From NCBI GenBank assembly GCA_964623815.1, contig CAZUVR010000007.1, forward strand, positions 45,511-109,510: 64,000 nucleotides of DNA, given 5' to 3'. This document shows, piece after piece, positions 43,106 to 51,196 of the stretch. Each line of letters starts with the position of its first letter. The stretch's first letter is position 1. The DNA is from Chroococcopsis sp964623815 (GTDB lineage: Bacteria > Cyanobacteriota > Cyanobacteriia > Cyanobacteriales > Microcystaceae). The notes under the pieces were generated by a model, which was not told where the DNA came from, did no database searches, and saw only the letters and a program-made list of their open reading frames with translations. A program made the position numbers and the translations under genes.

Positions 43106-43870
43106 CTAACGCCCGCTTAATTTCACGGCACCGATACCGCCGAAATATAAACCCAACACCGCACCAGCTAGAAGCGATTGAGTGAGAGGGTCGGTAGAAG
43201 GGGTAAGAACCGCGCCCAGTATCACCGCCCCCAGAATAACATAACGCCATCCCGATAACATTTGTTTTGATGAGAGTATACCAAGGAAACTCAAGACCAA
43301 TTGAATGACTGGAATCTGAAAAGCCAAACCGGTACTGAATAGTAACAGTAGCACGAACTCAAAATAACGATCGATCGACCAGGCCTGTTCCACCACCTCG
43401 GCACCATAGCTGATAAAAAATTGTAAGGCGGCGGGAACGAGAGCGATATAGGCGAAACCCAATCCCGCAAAAAACAAGACGCTCGAACCCAAAACCACAG
43501 GGGCTAATAAGCGTCTTTCCCTGCGGGTTAAGCCGGGTACGACGAAAGCGATAATTTGATAGAGAATAAAGGGGCTAGCCACGAGCAAGCCCGTATAACC
43601 TGCCACTTTCAGGGAGACGAAAAAGAATTCACCCGGAGCCAACTGTAAAAACTTAACTCCCTTAGCTGGCACCTGTAACAATTGCACGAGAGGTTTAACG
43701 AAGACGAAACACAGAGCCATCCCCAGGGCGACGGCGATTAAAGAATAGAAAATGCGCTGACGCAACTCTTCGAGGTGGTCAAAAATCGACATTTCCACAT
43801 CATCCGGCAGCTCATCTAATAAAGGTTCTTGATCTTGTTGGGTGGGGGATTTAACTTCTGTAGATGTCAT
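43106..43870 (-). CDS. tatC: Sec-independent protein translocase TatC
   Basis: TatC is the polytopic receptor of the twin-arginine pathway, which exports folded proteins across thylakoid and plasma membranes. MSIFDHLEELRQRIFYS (cytoplasmic N-terminal signature), the periplasmic loop with LAPGEFF and KVAGYTGLL, and six hydrophobic helices are present. I choose the ATG at 43870 (MTSTEV), giving 254 residues as in other cyanobacteria, over a longer in-frame start at 43969. No tatA gene is nearby. Confidence 0.95.
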   Translation of the reverse strand: MTSTEVKSPTQQDQEPLLDELPDDVEMSIFDHLEELRQRIFYSLIAVALGMALCFVFVKPLVQLLQVPAKGVKFLQLAPGEFFFVSLKVAGYTGLLVASPFILYQIIAFVVPGLTRRERRLLAPVVLGSSVLFFAGLGFAYIALVPAALQFFISYGAEVVEQAWSIDRYFEFVLLLLFSTGLAFQIPVIQLVLSFLGILSSKQMLSGWRYVILGAVILGAVLTPSTDPLTQSLLAGAVLGLYFGGIGAVKLSGR

Positions 43871-44005
43871 ATCGAGAATCGGCAATGAAGATATTAACGA
43901 TTCTAGACTATTTCCGTGACCAGTCACACTTCTTTCAAAGGGGATAATCAAGAGTATGGTAAAAGGCATATAATTAAGTAAGAATAGTAATTAATAAACC
44001 CGAAA

Positions 44006-44827
44006 ATGGACGTAGATTTAAGGCAGAAATATCAACGATTACAAGATATATTTAAGGGTATGGAAAAAGCCCTCATCGCTTATTCGGGGGGCGTAGATAG
44101 TGCTTTAGTAGCTAAGATTGCTTACGATGTTTTGGGCGAGCAAACCGTAGCGATTACGGCGGTTTCTCCTTCTTTATTGCCGGAAGAATTAGAGGAGGCG
44201 ATCGCACAGGCGGATTATATCGGCATCGCGCACGAATTGGTAGAGACGGAGGAAATGAGTAACCCGAATTATACGAGCAATCCCGTCAATCGTTGTTATT
44301 TCTGCAAGAGCGAGCTACACGATACCTTAAAGCCGATGGCGAGCGATCGAGGTTATCATTACGTTATCGATGGAGTCAACGCCGATGATTTGGGAGATTA
44401 TCGGCCAGGGATTGCGGCGGCAAAAGAAAGGGGCGCTCTATCTCCCTTAGCGGAAGTCGGCTTGACGAAATTAGAAGTGCGCCAATTATCCCGCGAGTTG
44501 AATCTACCCTGGTGGGATAAACCGGCACAACCCTGTTTGAGTTCGAGGTTTCCCTACGGAGAAGAGATTACTAGGGAGAAATTGCAAAGGGTAGGCAGGG
44601 CGGAAATGTATCTGAGAAGGTTGGGTTACAGGAATTTGCGAGTACGTTCAGAAAATAACACAGCTCGGATCGAATTACCACCCGAACAAATTCATAAATT
44701 TATTGTTAATAATAATTTACAGGCAATAGTAAAAACTTTTCAGGAATTAGGCTTTATTTACGTCACCCTCGATCTAGAAGGGTATCGAAGTGGAAAACTC
44801 AATCAAGAATTAGTAAAACATTCATAA
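44006..44827 (+). CDS. larE: LarE-type ATP-dependent sacrificial sulfur transferase
   Basis: LarE adenylates and sulfurises the nicotinate-derived precursor of the nickel-pincer cofactor used by LarA-type racemases. The PP-loop is SGGVDS at residues 27-32; NRCYFCKSEL (96-104) is a conserved block; and Cys177 in PCLSSR matches the sacrificial cysteine of the Lactobacillus enzyme. The length of 273 residues is standard. larB and larC are not in the window. A decayed second copy of the 3' half lies at 47833-48178. Confidence 0.9.
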   Translation: MDVDLRQKYQRLQDIFKGMEKALIAYSGGVDSALVAKIAYDVLGEQTVAITAVSPSLLPEELEEAIAQADYIGIAHELVETEEMSNPNYTSNPVNRCYFCKSELHDTLKPMASDRGYHYVIDGVNADDLGDYRPGIAAAKERGALSPLAEVGLTKLEVRQLSRELNLPWWDKPAQPCLSSRFPYGEEITREKLQRVGRAEMYLRRLGYRNLRVRSENNTARIELPPEQIHKFIVNNNLQAIVKTFQELGFIYVTLDLEGYRSGKLNQELVKHS

Positions 44828-44860
44828 AAGTTCCCCTACTCCCGATTCCACTTATAAGAC

Positions 44861-47386
44861 CTATTCGGGGCAAACTACCCGAAAGCCATAACTTAAATCC
44901 CGATGATTGGACTCCAAATAATAGCGATAATAAGGATTACAACCCGAGTCGAAACTTGACCAGGAGCCACCGCGAAGAGATTTAGCAGTACCGATTGTAT
45001 AAGCAGTTCCATTACTAGGATACTTGCTTAAATTGTTTTCATAGCTGTCGGCGCACCACTCCCACACATTACCTAACATATCGTATAATCCCCAGGCGTT
45101 AGGTTGTTTCAAACCTACAGGATGACTACCCCTACCGCTATTATCGCAATACCAAGCGTATTTATTCAGTTCTTCAGTTCTATCGCCCCAAAAATACTTT
45201 GTATCAGTGCCAGCCCTACAGGCATACTCCCACTCGGCTTCCGTAGGTAGCCTGTAAGCTCTCCCAGTAAGTTGAGATAACTTGTGGCAAAAATCATTCG
45301 CCTCAATCCAACTCACCGTCTCTACTGGGCGAGAATCCCCTTTGAAATAGGAGGGATTATTACCCATAATCACCCGCCATTGAGCTTGAGTTATGGGGTA
45401 TTTACTCATGAGAAAACCTTTTAAGTTTATTTTGACTTCATTGCCCATCAGGTAGCTACCACCGGGAATTTCTGCCAATTCTAAAATTATGCCGTCTCCT
45501 AAATCATTCCTCAGACGTAGCTTTTTCTTTTCTTCTTCTTGTTGTTTACGTTGAGCGAGGATTTCGCGGCGGCGTTTTTCTTCTTCCCATTTCTGCCTTT
45601 CTATCTCTTGTTTACGCTTTTCCTCATTGATCTTTTCGGCTTCCTCTTCCTGTTTGCTGAGAAATTCTAGCTCAGATAGTTTATCGGAAAAAAGTTCATA
45701 ATTTGGTAAGCTAGTCCCTACTACTTGCCAAATTTTTTTTAAGCCTTGGATGTAAATCGTATCATTGCTTGTAACTAACGGTTTCATTAAGTCTAAAAGA
45801 ACTAATACTTCCCCTTGAGAATTAACCCCTCTCAGTGTTAACCAAGCTTTGATAGAGTTTTCTATGGTAGCTATCGCAGGTGATTTATCCTCAAGATAGC
45901 TAAAACTATCGGCTAAATCTAGAGTTAATTCTGGCAACCATGCTGATTCTTCAAGACCTAAAGCTTGATACATGGCTTGATAAGATGAAACTATAATCTC
46001 TTGCAATTGCTTTTGTTGTTTTTCTGGAATATCTTGAATTAATTCTGGTATCAGTTCTGGTAATAAGGGACGTTGACGATGTCTCGGAGCAACATGCAAT
46101 AGAAAGAATTCATCTATTAATATGCCTGCGAACAAGCAATGACAGTTAGATATAAATTTAGTTAGAGCTTTGTAGTCTTTATCATTGATCGAATAAGGTC
46201 GATCGATCTCGGTCGGGTCGTAATCGTGAGCTATACATTCTTGTTCTAGTTCGATGATGCTCAAGTTATTTCTCAACCCCTCGATCGCTTTATGCCCTAA
46301 CATCCGATCGAATTGTTCGGGATCTTTTCCACTCTTTTCGTAGGCTTGTCTTTTCTCCAACCAATCTAAAGTTCTGACTTTGACTATATCAAATAGAGTT
46401 TCTAACCAAGATAATTTTAATGCCGTTTGATAGCGATACTGAGAAAAATTCATTCCCCAGAAAGCCATGTTTAAAAATAAGTCATTACCTTCAATTAAAT
46501 CTTCTAAAATCAATGTTGGTTCGGTTTTCAAACTTCTAAATAACGCTTTAGTCGCTGATTCGCTATGAAAAGCTTTACTCGTCCAAGCTCCAGGCAAAAA
46601 TTCTATCTGTCTATTTCTGCTGATATATTGGTGAAAAAAGTCTCTCAAATGGCTAGATAATGAATGTTCTATGTCGGGAAAATTTTGAGTAGCCAAGCTT
46701 TGACTTTGGTTATCCTGTTTTATTTTTGGTGGTGAGAATAAGACTAATAATCTTACTTCGTCGGGATTGGTTTCGATCAGGTCTTCCGTGACAAATACTA
46801 AAGGTGAGTTCTGTTCTCGTTTTTGCTCTTTAATTACTTCTAGGGAAGTTTGCCGATCGAACAGTCGCAACTCTCTCGCCAATTGTCCATCTATCTCCTT
46901 AAGCTTTAACTGTAATTTTTTTTGTTCATCCAACGCCCACTTCTGTAATTGACTTCTCAATGACTCTAATTTCTCGGCGTGTTCCCTGTTTAACTTTCCT
47001 TCCTCTCTCTGAAATTCTTCGTTTAATTGAGCTATTTTTAAACGCAGATCTCGATCAATCTTGGTATTCTCTATAATCGTTTCTTGAGCTATTCTAGCTA
47101 AAGATGTCTGAAGTTCTCTATTAAGTTCTCCTTCTTGCTTTTGTAAATCAATATTTGCTTGGGCTTGTAATGAATGGGTGATTATTTGCGCTTTCTGCAA
47201 TTCTTGATTGATCTCGTCCCTTTTTTTTTGATATTCTATAGCTTTTACTGTATTTTCCTTTTGTGTTTGAGCCATTAACTTGGCTGCGTATACTTGAGAA
47301 CGAAATGTGTAGGTATAAGCTTTCTCAAAGCTATTCCACATTTTGATCAGAAAACTTTCTTTTCCTGGTAATACTGGTAATGACAT
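44861..47386 (-). CDS. coiled-coil protein with C-terminal FGE/C-lectin domain
   Basis: An 841-residue protein: N-terminal coiled coil (~30-200, Glu/Lys/Gln-rich), a central helical region with no recognisable family, a second charged coil (~575-625) and a formylglycine-generating-enzyme-like domain (~630-841: IPGGSYLMG, ITQAQWRVIMG, RLPTEAEWEYACRAG, LYDMLGNVWEWC). Of the two active-site cysteines of true FGE only the second position is Cys (816); the first is Ser, so sulfatase activation is unlikely. The C-terminal RGGSW to GFRVV stretch has the length and pattern of diversity-generating retroelement variable regions. It is flanked by larE and by the larE/folB pseudogenes. Confidence 0.82.
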   Translation of the reverse strand: MSLPVLPGKESFLIKMWNSFEKAYTYTFRSQVYAAKLMAQTQKENTVKAIEYQKKRDEINQELQKAQIITHSLQAQANIDLQKQEGELNRELQTSLARIAQETIIENTKIDRDLRLKIAQLNEEFQREEGKLNREHAEKLESLRSQLQKWALDEQKKLQLKLKEIDGQLARELRLFDRQTSLEVIKEQKREQNSPLVFVTEDLIETNPDEVRLLVLFSPPKIKQDNQSQSLATQNFPDIEHSLSSHLRDFFHQYISRNRQIEFLPGAWTSKAFHSESATKALFRSLKTEPTLILEDLIEGNDLFLNMAFWGMNFSQYRYQTALKLSWLETLFDIVKVRTLDWLEKRQAYEKSGKDPEQFDRMLGHKAIEGLRNNLSIIELEQECIAHDYDPTEIDRPYSINDKDYKALTKFISNCHCLFAGILIDEFFLLHVAPRHRQRPLLPELIPELIQDIPEKQQKQLQEIIVSSYQAMYQALGLEESAWLPELTLDLADSFSYLEDKSPAIATIENSIKAWLTLRGVNSQGEVLVLLDLMKPLVTSNDTIYIQGLKKIWQVVGTSLPNYELFSDKLSELEFLSKQEEEAEKINEEKRKQEIERQKWEEEKRRREILAQRKQQEEEKKKLRLRNDLGDGIILELAEIPGGSYLMGNEVKINLKGFLMSKYPITQAQWRVIMGNNPSYFKGDSRPVETVSWIEANDFCHKLSQLTGRAYRLPTEAEWEYACRAGTDTKYFWGDRTEELNKYAWYCDNSGRGSHPVGLKQPNAWGLYDMLGNVWEWCADSYENNLSKYPSNGTAYTIGTAKSLRGGSWSSFDSGCNPYYRYYLESNHRDLSYGFRVVCPE
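44864..44980 (-). other. possible DGR-type variable region at the FGE-domain C terminus
   Basis: Residues 803-841 run SLRGGSW, six residues, Cys, seventeen residues, GFRVVCPE. Spacing and the fixed R positions equal those of C-lectin variable regions I know from cyanobacterial retroelements, where intervening residues come from mutagenised Asn codons; here those positions are Ser, Phe, Asp, Tyr, Leu, His. No reverse transcriptase or template repeat is in the window, so this would be a remote target or only a paralogue of one. Confidence 0.4.
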
Positions 47387-47684
47387 GGTGGAGGTAATGG
47401 ATAAAGAAATAATGGTTATGAAACTATAACTTAAAACAGAGCAAAGCTAGTCTCCAAATCAGTTAGAGAGAATAATTATCACTACTTTAAAAAATTAAGT
47501 CAGTGAAAAATATTTTTAGTTTTATCATTTTAACGACTTTAGTATAGCGTCTCGATGCTCATAAATGCTATTACAATACCGATACTAAAGTCAATCAATT
47601 TATCAACGTTTATAAATTATTTTTAAACTACACTTAATTTATTCTTAACAGTTTTATGCAAATTGTCTAGGTCAGTTTATCAAC
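47387..47684. other. AT-rich gap upstream of the FGE-like gene
   Basis: Nearly 300 bp of AT-rich sequence between the FGE-like gene start and the folB remnant. It presumably carries that gene's promoter. I see no gene, RNA or clear hairpin in it. Confidence 0.5.
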
Positions 47685-47831
47685 TGTAATAGCCATACTA
47701 ATAGCCCAAGCAAACCCAGGAATATCAATAGACAATTTTTATAATTCTACACGTACTTGCTCAACTTTATCTAAGGCTAAAATATCTATACCGATTAGAT
47801 GCCATTGCGTTTTTACTAGAGTGAATGTATT
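47685..47831 (-). pseudogene. folB pseudogene, 3' half
   Basis: Translated on the minus strand this reads GIDILALDKVEQVRVEL, a stop, then KLSIDIPGFAWAISMAIT. It aligns directly with TDILTLEKAEQVRVEL, SKLAPPIPGFAGKITIDIT of the intact FolB at 50202-50567. An in-frame TAA and loss of the N-terminal half mark it as dead. It abuts the larE remnant on the other strand, so both lost their 5' halves at the same junction. Confidence 0.85.
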
Positions 47832-47832
47832 C

Positions 47833-48178
47833 TTTGGTAAGATTATCGCCCTAAAACCGGGGATGCAAAGAGAGGGGCATTGCCCTACGGCGAGGAGATT
47901 ACGAACGAGAAATTGCAAAGTATAGGCAGGGCGGAAATGTACCTGCGAAAATTAGACTAGAGAAATTGCGGGTACGGTCTGAGTATAACAAGGCTTGGTT
48001 CGTTTTGCGTGCCTGCGGCATCGAATTGCCCCCACATAAATGCAGAAATTTATTATTAACAATAACTTCAGTTCAATAGTGAAAACTTTTCATGAGTTAG
48101 GATTTAATTACGTCATCCCAGACCTAAAAGGCTATCGTAGCGGCAAGCTTAACGGTGTACTAGCGAGGAATCAATAGA
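47833..48178 (+). pseudogene. larE pseudogene, 3' half with internal deletion
   Basis: It matches the intact larE gene from codon ~130 (DYRP) to its end, with a deletion of about 38 codons between the A144 and P183 equivalents, a premature TAG after the RAEMYLRKLD segment, frameshifts, and a ~22-bp insertion of the dispersed hairpin repeat (48001-48026) exactly where intact larE has an uninterrupted RIELP codon run. The 5' half, including the PP-loop, is gone. Confidence 0.85.
48001..48026 (+). repeat. dispersed hairpin repeat, copy 4, inside the larE pseudogene
   Basis: CGTTTTGCGTGCCTGCGGCA then TCGAAT matches the core of the other copies with a few changes. Comparison with intact larE shows it as an insertion of about 22 bp, direct evidence that the element moves or is copied. 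Confidence 0.7.
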
Positions 48179-48315
48179 TATTAATGATAAGAAACCGATA
48201 AATCACAGATTGAGATATATTAAATTAATAAAAACGCGGGGTCAGCAATGAACCTTCAGAGGTTTATCTGCCGTCCTAATCTGTAAAGTCGCTCTTTGAA
48301 GGCACTTCTTCAATT

Positions 48316-49323
48316 ATGACTCAATTACAAAATGCCTTCACTTTATTCCTCAGCTTGCTAGTGGAAGCTATCCCCTTTCTGCTTCTAGGGGTACTTCTCT
48401 CTAGTGCGTTGCTCTTTTTCATCGATGAAAAGAAGCTTATAAAAATCATCCCCAAAAACCCTCTACTCGGGGCGATTATGGGCAGTTGTATCGGCTTCCT
48501 GTTCCCGGTGTGTGAATGTGGTAACGTGCCAGTAGCGAGAAGGTTTTTAGTGCAAGGCTTACCCACATCCGTCGCCCTAGGTTTTCTTCTGGCTGCACCG
48601 ACGATTAACCCGATCGTGATCTGGTCAACATGGACGGCTTTCCGCGATCAACCCGAAATAGTGGTATTTCGAGTTATCTTCTCCCTAATTATAGCTATTC
48701 TTATCGCCTGGATATTCAGTATTCAATCCGATCCCTTACCCCTATTACAAACCCCTTTAGCCAATCGTCTCAAGAGTTTGAGGCTACAAGAAAATTTCGC
48801 CAACACCCCAACTCTATTACAGAGCGGTACGTTTATTATCGGACAACCCGGCTCACCGATTCGTCTCGATGAAAATTTAGCTACGGCCACTCTCCCCTCT
48901 ACCGCCTCCTTGCCTTTACATAGTCGCGCTCAAGGTTTTCTCGATAACGTGGTGGCCGAATTAAGAGAATTGGGGGCGATGTTGGTTTTCGGTAGTGCGG
49001 TGGCAGCTTGTTTACAAACCTTCGTGCCCAGGGAAGTAATTCTAAATTTAGGACAAGATCCGATCACATCGATCGCGGCTATGATGATCCTAGCTGGGGT
49101 AGTATCGATCTGCTCTACGGTGGATTCTTTTTTTGCCCTGTCTTTCGCCTCCACATTTACCAGTAGCTCTCTGCTCGCATTTTTAGTGTTCGGGCCGATG
49201 ATAGACTTAAAAGCGATCGGTCTGATGCTCACCATCTTCAAGCCGAGAATGTTAATTTATATCTTTGCCTTGGCCACACAATTAACCTTCCTGTTCACCT
49301 TAACTCATAGTTACTTCTTTTGA
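48316..49323 (+). CDS. DUF318/ArsP-type permease
   Basis: A 335-residue inner-membrane permease with about eight to ten helices in two halves. The hallmark CECGNVPVARRFLVQGLP lies near residue 61, a motif of the COG0701 permease family (ArsP and YcgR relatives). A soluble loop of about 60 residues separates the halves. The next gene, overlapping by four bases, encodes the TIGR03943-type partner; the two are a conserved pair thought to form one transporter or metal-related assembly. In Bacillus the counterpart pair (YcgR/YcgQ) is zinc-regulated; I found no clear Zur box here. Confidence 0.82.
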   Translation: MTQLQNAFTLFLSLLVEAIPFLLLGVLLSSALLFFIDEKKLIKIIPKNPLLGAIMGSCIGFLFPVCECGNVPVARRFLVQGLPTSVALGFLLAAPTINPIVIWSTWTAFRDQPEIVVFRVIFSLIIAILIAWIFSIQSDPLPLLQTPLANRLKSLRLQENFANTPTLLQSGTFIIGQPGSPIRLDENLATATLPSTASLPLHSRAQGFLDNVVAELRELGAMLVFGSAVAACLQTFVPREVILNLGQDPITSIAAMMILAGVVSICSTVDSFFALSFASTFTSSSLLAFLVFGPMIDLKAIGLMLTIFKPRMLIYIFALATQLTFLFTLTHSYFF

Positions 49324-50120
49324 TGAATGGCAAAATCCTAACCCAAAAATATATCTATCCGAGCCTTGATATTCTGGCATTGATTGGCTGGGGGGCGCTA
49401 CTCCTAAAATATTCATTCAACGGACAACTAAGACTGTTAATCCATCCGAACTACTTCCTGTTAGTTACCATCACTGGTATATGTTTAGTTTTGCTAGGCA
49501 CGTTCAAAATTTGGACTTGGCTCAATACCATAAGGCAAAAAAGCTATTCAGGCTCTTTACAACATATCAGCCTAGTCCCCCCCGCAGTCAGTAGCGGCCT
49601 CTTAATTCTAGCCGCTTTAGCGGGGATTATTATCACTCCCAGCCCTCTAACGAGTCAGATGGCCCTACAGAGAGGAATAAGTGAATCCCTACCCCTTACC
49701 CGCATACAAGCCCAATCCTTCGGTGCTACGGTTAAACCAGAGGAGAAAACCTTGATCCAATGGGTGAGAACCTTAAACGCCTACCCCGAACCCGATGCCT
49801 ATAAGGGGCAGAAAGCCAAAGTAACCGGCTTTGTCGTCCATTTACCCGGATTACCGGATAATTACCTTTTAATCAGTCGTTTTATCCTTACCTGTTGCGC
49901 CGTCGATGCTTACCCCGTAGGTTTACCCGTAAAACTACCTAAAAGCCGACAGAATTATCCCGCCGATAGCTGGCTAGAAATAGAGGGAGAAATGATCACG
50001 GAAACTCTTCCTGTTGAACCGCAACAAATGAGCCTTTATGGTGCTAACCGCCGCCAATTAGTAATTCAGGCGGAGAATATCAAGCCTATCCCGACTCCTG
50101 AAGATCCTTATGGCTATTAA
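49320..50120 (+). CDS. TIGR03943 / DUF1980 family partner of the permease
   Basis: A 266-residue protein with three N-terminal hydrophobic segments (about 12-30, 36-57, 79-100) and a C-terminal soluble domain containing GQKAKVTGFVVHLPGLP and the diagnostic RFILTCCAVDAYPVGLPV with its double Cys. This is the YcgQ-like partner of the COG0701 permease encoded just upstream (ATGA overlap). The Cys pair may bind metal. The transported substrate is unknown. Confidence 0.82.
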   Translation: MMNGKILTQKYIYPSLDILALIGWGALLLKYSFNGQLRLLIHPNYFLLVTITGICLVLLGTFKIWTWLNTIRQKSYSGSLQHISLVPPAVSSGLLILAALAGIIITPSPLTSQMALQRGISESLPLTRIQAQSFGATVKPEEKTLIQWVRTLNAYPEPDAYKGQKAKVTGFVVHLPGLPDNYLLISRFILTCCAVDAYPVGLPVKLPKSRQNYPADSWLEIEGEMITETLPVEPQQMSLYGANRRQLVIQAENIKPIPTPEDPYGY

Positions 50121-50201
50121 CGGAAGCCTTTGTGTCGTCGATAAAATCTTAATTTTGACTACTATTTTCTCCTGCTACCTCCTAAATATTTGAACCAGCA
50201 C

Positions 50202-50567
50202 CTATCGAGCTTGTTTATCACGGGTAATATCAATGGTTATCTTCCCCGCAAACCCCGGAATAGGAGGAGCTAATTTTGATAATTCCACCCGTACCTGTTC
50301 AGCTTTTTCTAATGTTAAAATATCTGTAGCGATTACATGAGCTAGCTTTTCTACTAGTGCAAACCTGCTGTTTTCTATATGAAATTTGGTCTTCTCGATA
50401 ACATTACGGTAATCTAGAGTGTCATCTATATCATCACTGATACCGCTCTCTAGTAGATCCACCCCTAGAGTTATATTTACTTCAAACCATTGTCCTAAAA
50501 CCTGTTCTTCCTTTAGGTATCCCGTATAACCATAAGCCCGTATACCGCTGACTTGAATAAAATCCAT
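50202..50567 (-). CDS. folB: dihydroneopterin aldolase
   Basis: FolB cleaves dihydroneopterin to hydroxymethyl-dihydropterin in folate synthesis. IQVSGIRAYGYTGYLKEEQVLGQWFEVNITLGVD opens the family (split here at IQVSGIRAYGYTGYLKEEQ), DDTLDYRNVIE gives the conserved YRNV block, FALVEKLAHVIA carries the catalytic Glu/Lys region and VELSKLAPPIPG is the C-terminal signature. The length of 121 residues is standard. A decayed second copy is at 47685-47831. It is monocistronic on the minus strand, 81 bp after the convergent permease pair. Confidence 0.93.
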   Translation of the reverse strand: MDFIQVSGIRAYGYTGYLKEEQVLGQWFEVNITLGVDLLESGISDDIDDTLDYRNVIEKTKFHIENSRFALVEKLAHVIATDILTLEKAEQVRVELSKLAPPIPGFAGKITIDITRDKQAR

Positions 50568-50798
50568 AAATTAAGTATATAAATAATAACCGCGAGTCAT
50601 TTTAGTTCATTTTCTCTCTATTTATCAATCTCATCATTTAAAGTCGATACTCAAATATTATTAAATTATATTTATATTTATTTAATATTGTAAATATTTG
50701 ATATTTTTAATGAAATAGTTTTTACGATTAAGGTGAGACTAATAAATAGATAAATTTTATAGTAGCAAAAAATACAATTTAATAATTGAGGAAAATAA

Positions 50799-50990
50799 AT
50801 GTTTGAAGACTTTACTTACATAACAGATGAAAAGTTTTTGTCTAATTATTGGCTAGAAGAAAAGGTTGTCTGTCGTCTCTGTCACGGTACAGGCAAGGTG
50901 TCTAATCAGGAAAATAAGCTCATAATTTGTCCAGTTTGCCAGGGTAAAAAAATGATTAAACGTCGTCAAGAAAGTCACATTTATAATTAG
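50799..50990 (+). CDS. small DnaJ-type zinc-ribbon protein
   Basis: A 63-residue protein with two zinc knuckles in tandem, CRLCHGTGKV (residues ~26-35) and CPVCQGKK (~45-52), the CxxCxGxG pattern of DnaJ central domains. Apart from these there is only a polar N terminus and a basic tail. GAGG lies seven bases before the ATG. It sits in a very AT-rich island (50570-51180) unlike its neighbours, which may mean recent arrival. The function is unknown; an RNA, protein or redox-binding adaptor is possible. Confidence 0.7.
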   Translation: MFEDFTYITDEKFLSNYWLEEKVVCRLCHGTGKVSNQENKLIICPVCQGKKMIKRRQESHIYN

Positions 50991-51152
50991 CTTAACTATA
51001 CTTAAATATAAACTAAATTTCAATTTTTGCATGAAAATAACTCAATAAATTGATAATTTAGCTCCTAATAGTAAAGATTTCGATTCTTGGGAATCGCCAT
51101 TTTCACCCTGACTATGGTAGCAAACAGCACTCTAGCTGAGGAATATCAAGAG

Positions 51153-51179
51153 AAAAAAGCCAGTTAATCTGGCTTTTTT
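51153..51179. terminator. strong bidirectional intrinsic terminator
   Basis: AAAAAAGCCAG and CTGGCTTTTTT form an 11-bp perfect stem around TTAAT, with A- and T-runs that act as the U-tract on either strand. It ends 17 bp beyond the stop codon of the minus-strand channel gene and can also stop transcripts from the zinc-ribbon side. Confidence 0.9.
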
Positions 51180-51196
51180 GTTTATCGACTTCAATT

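Noticed and set aside
44006..47386. True formylglycine-generating (sulfatase-activating) enzyme
   Set aside because: The first active-site cysteine is replaced by Ser and no sulfatase gene is nearby; the fold is used as a C-lectin scaffold more often than as an enzyme in such fusions.
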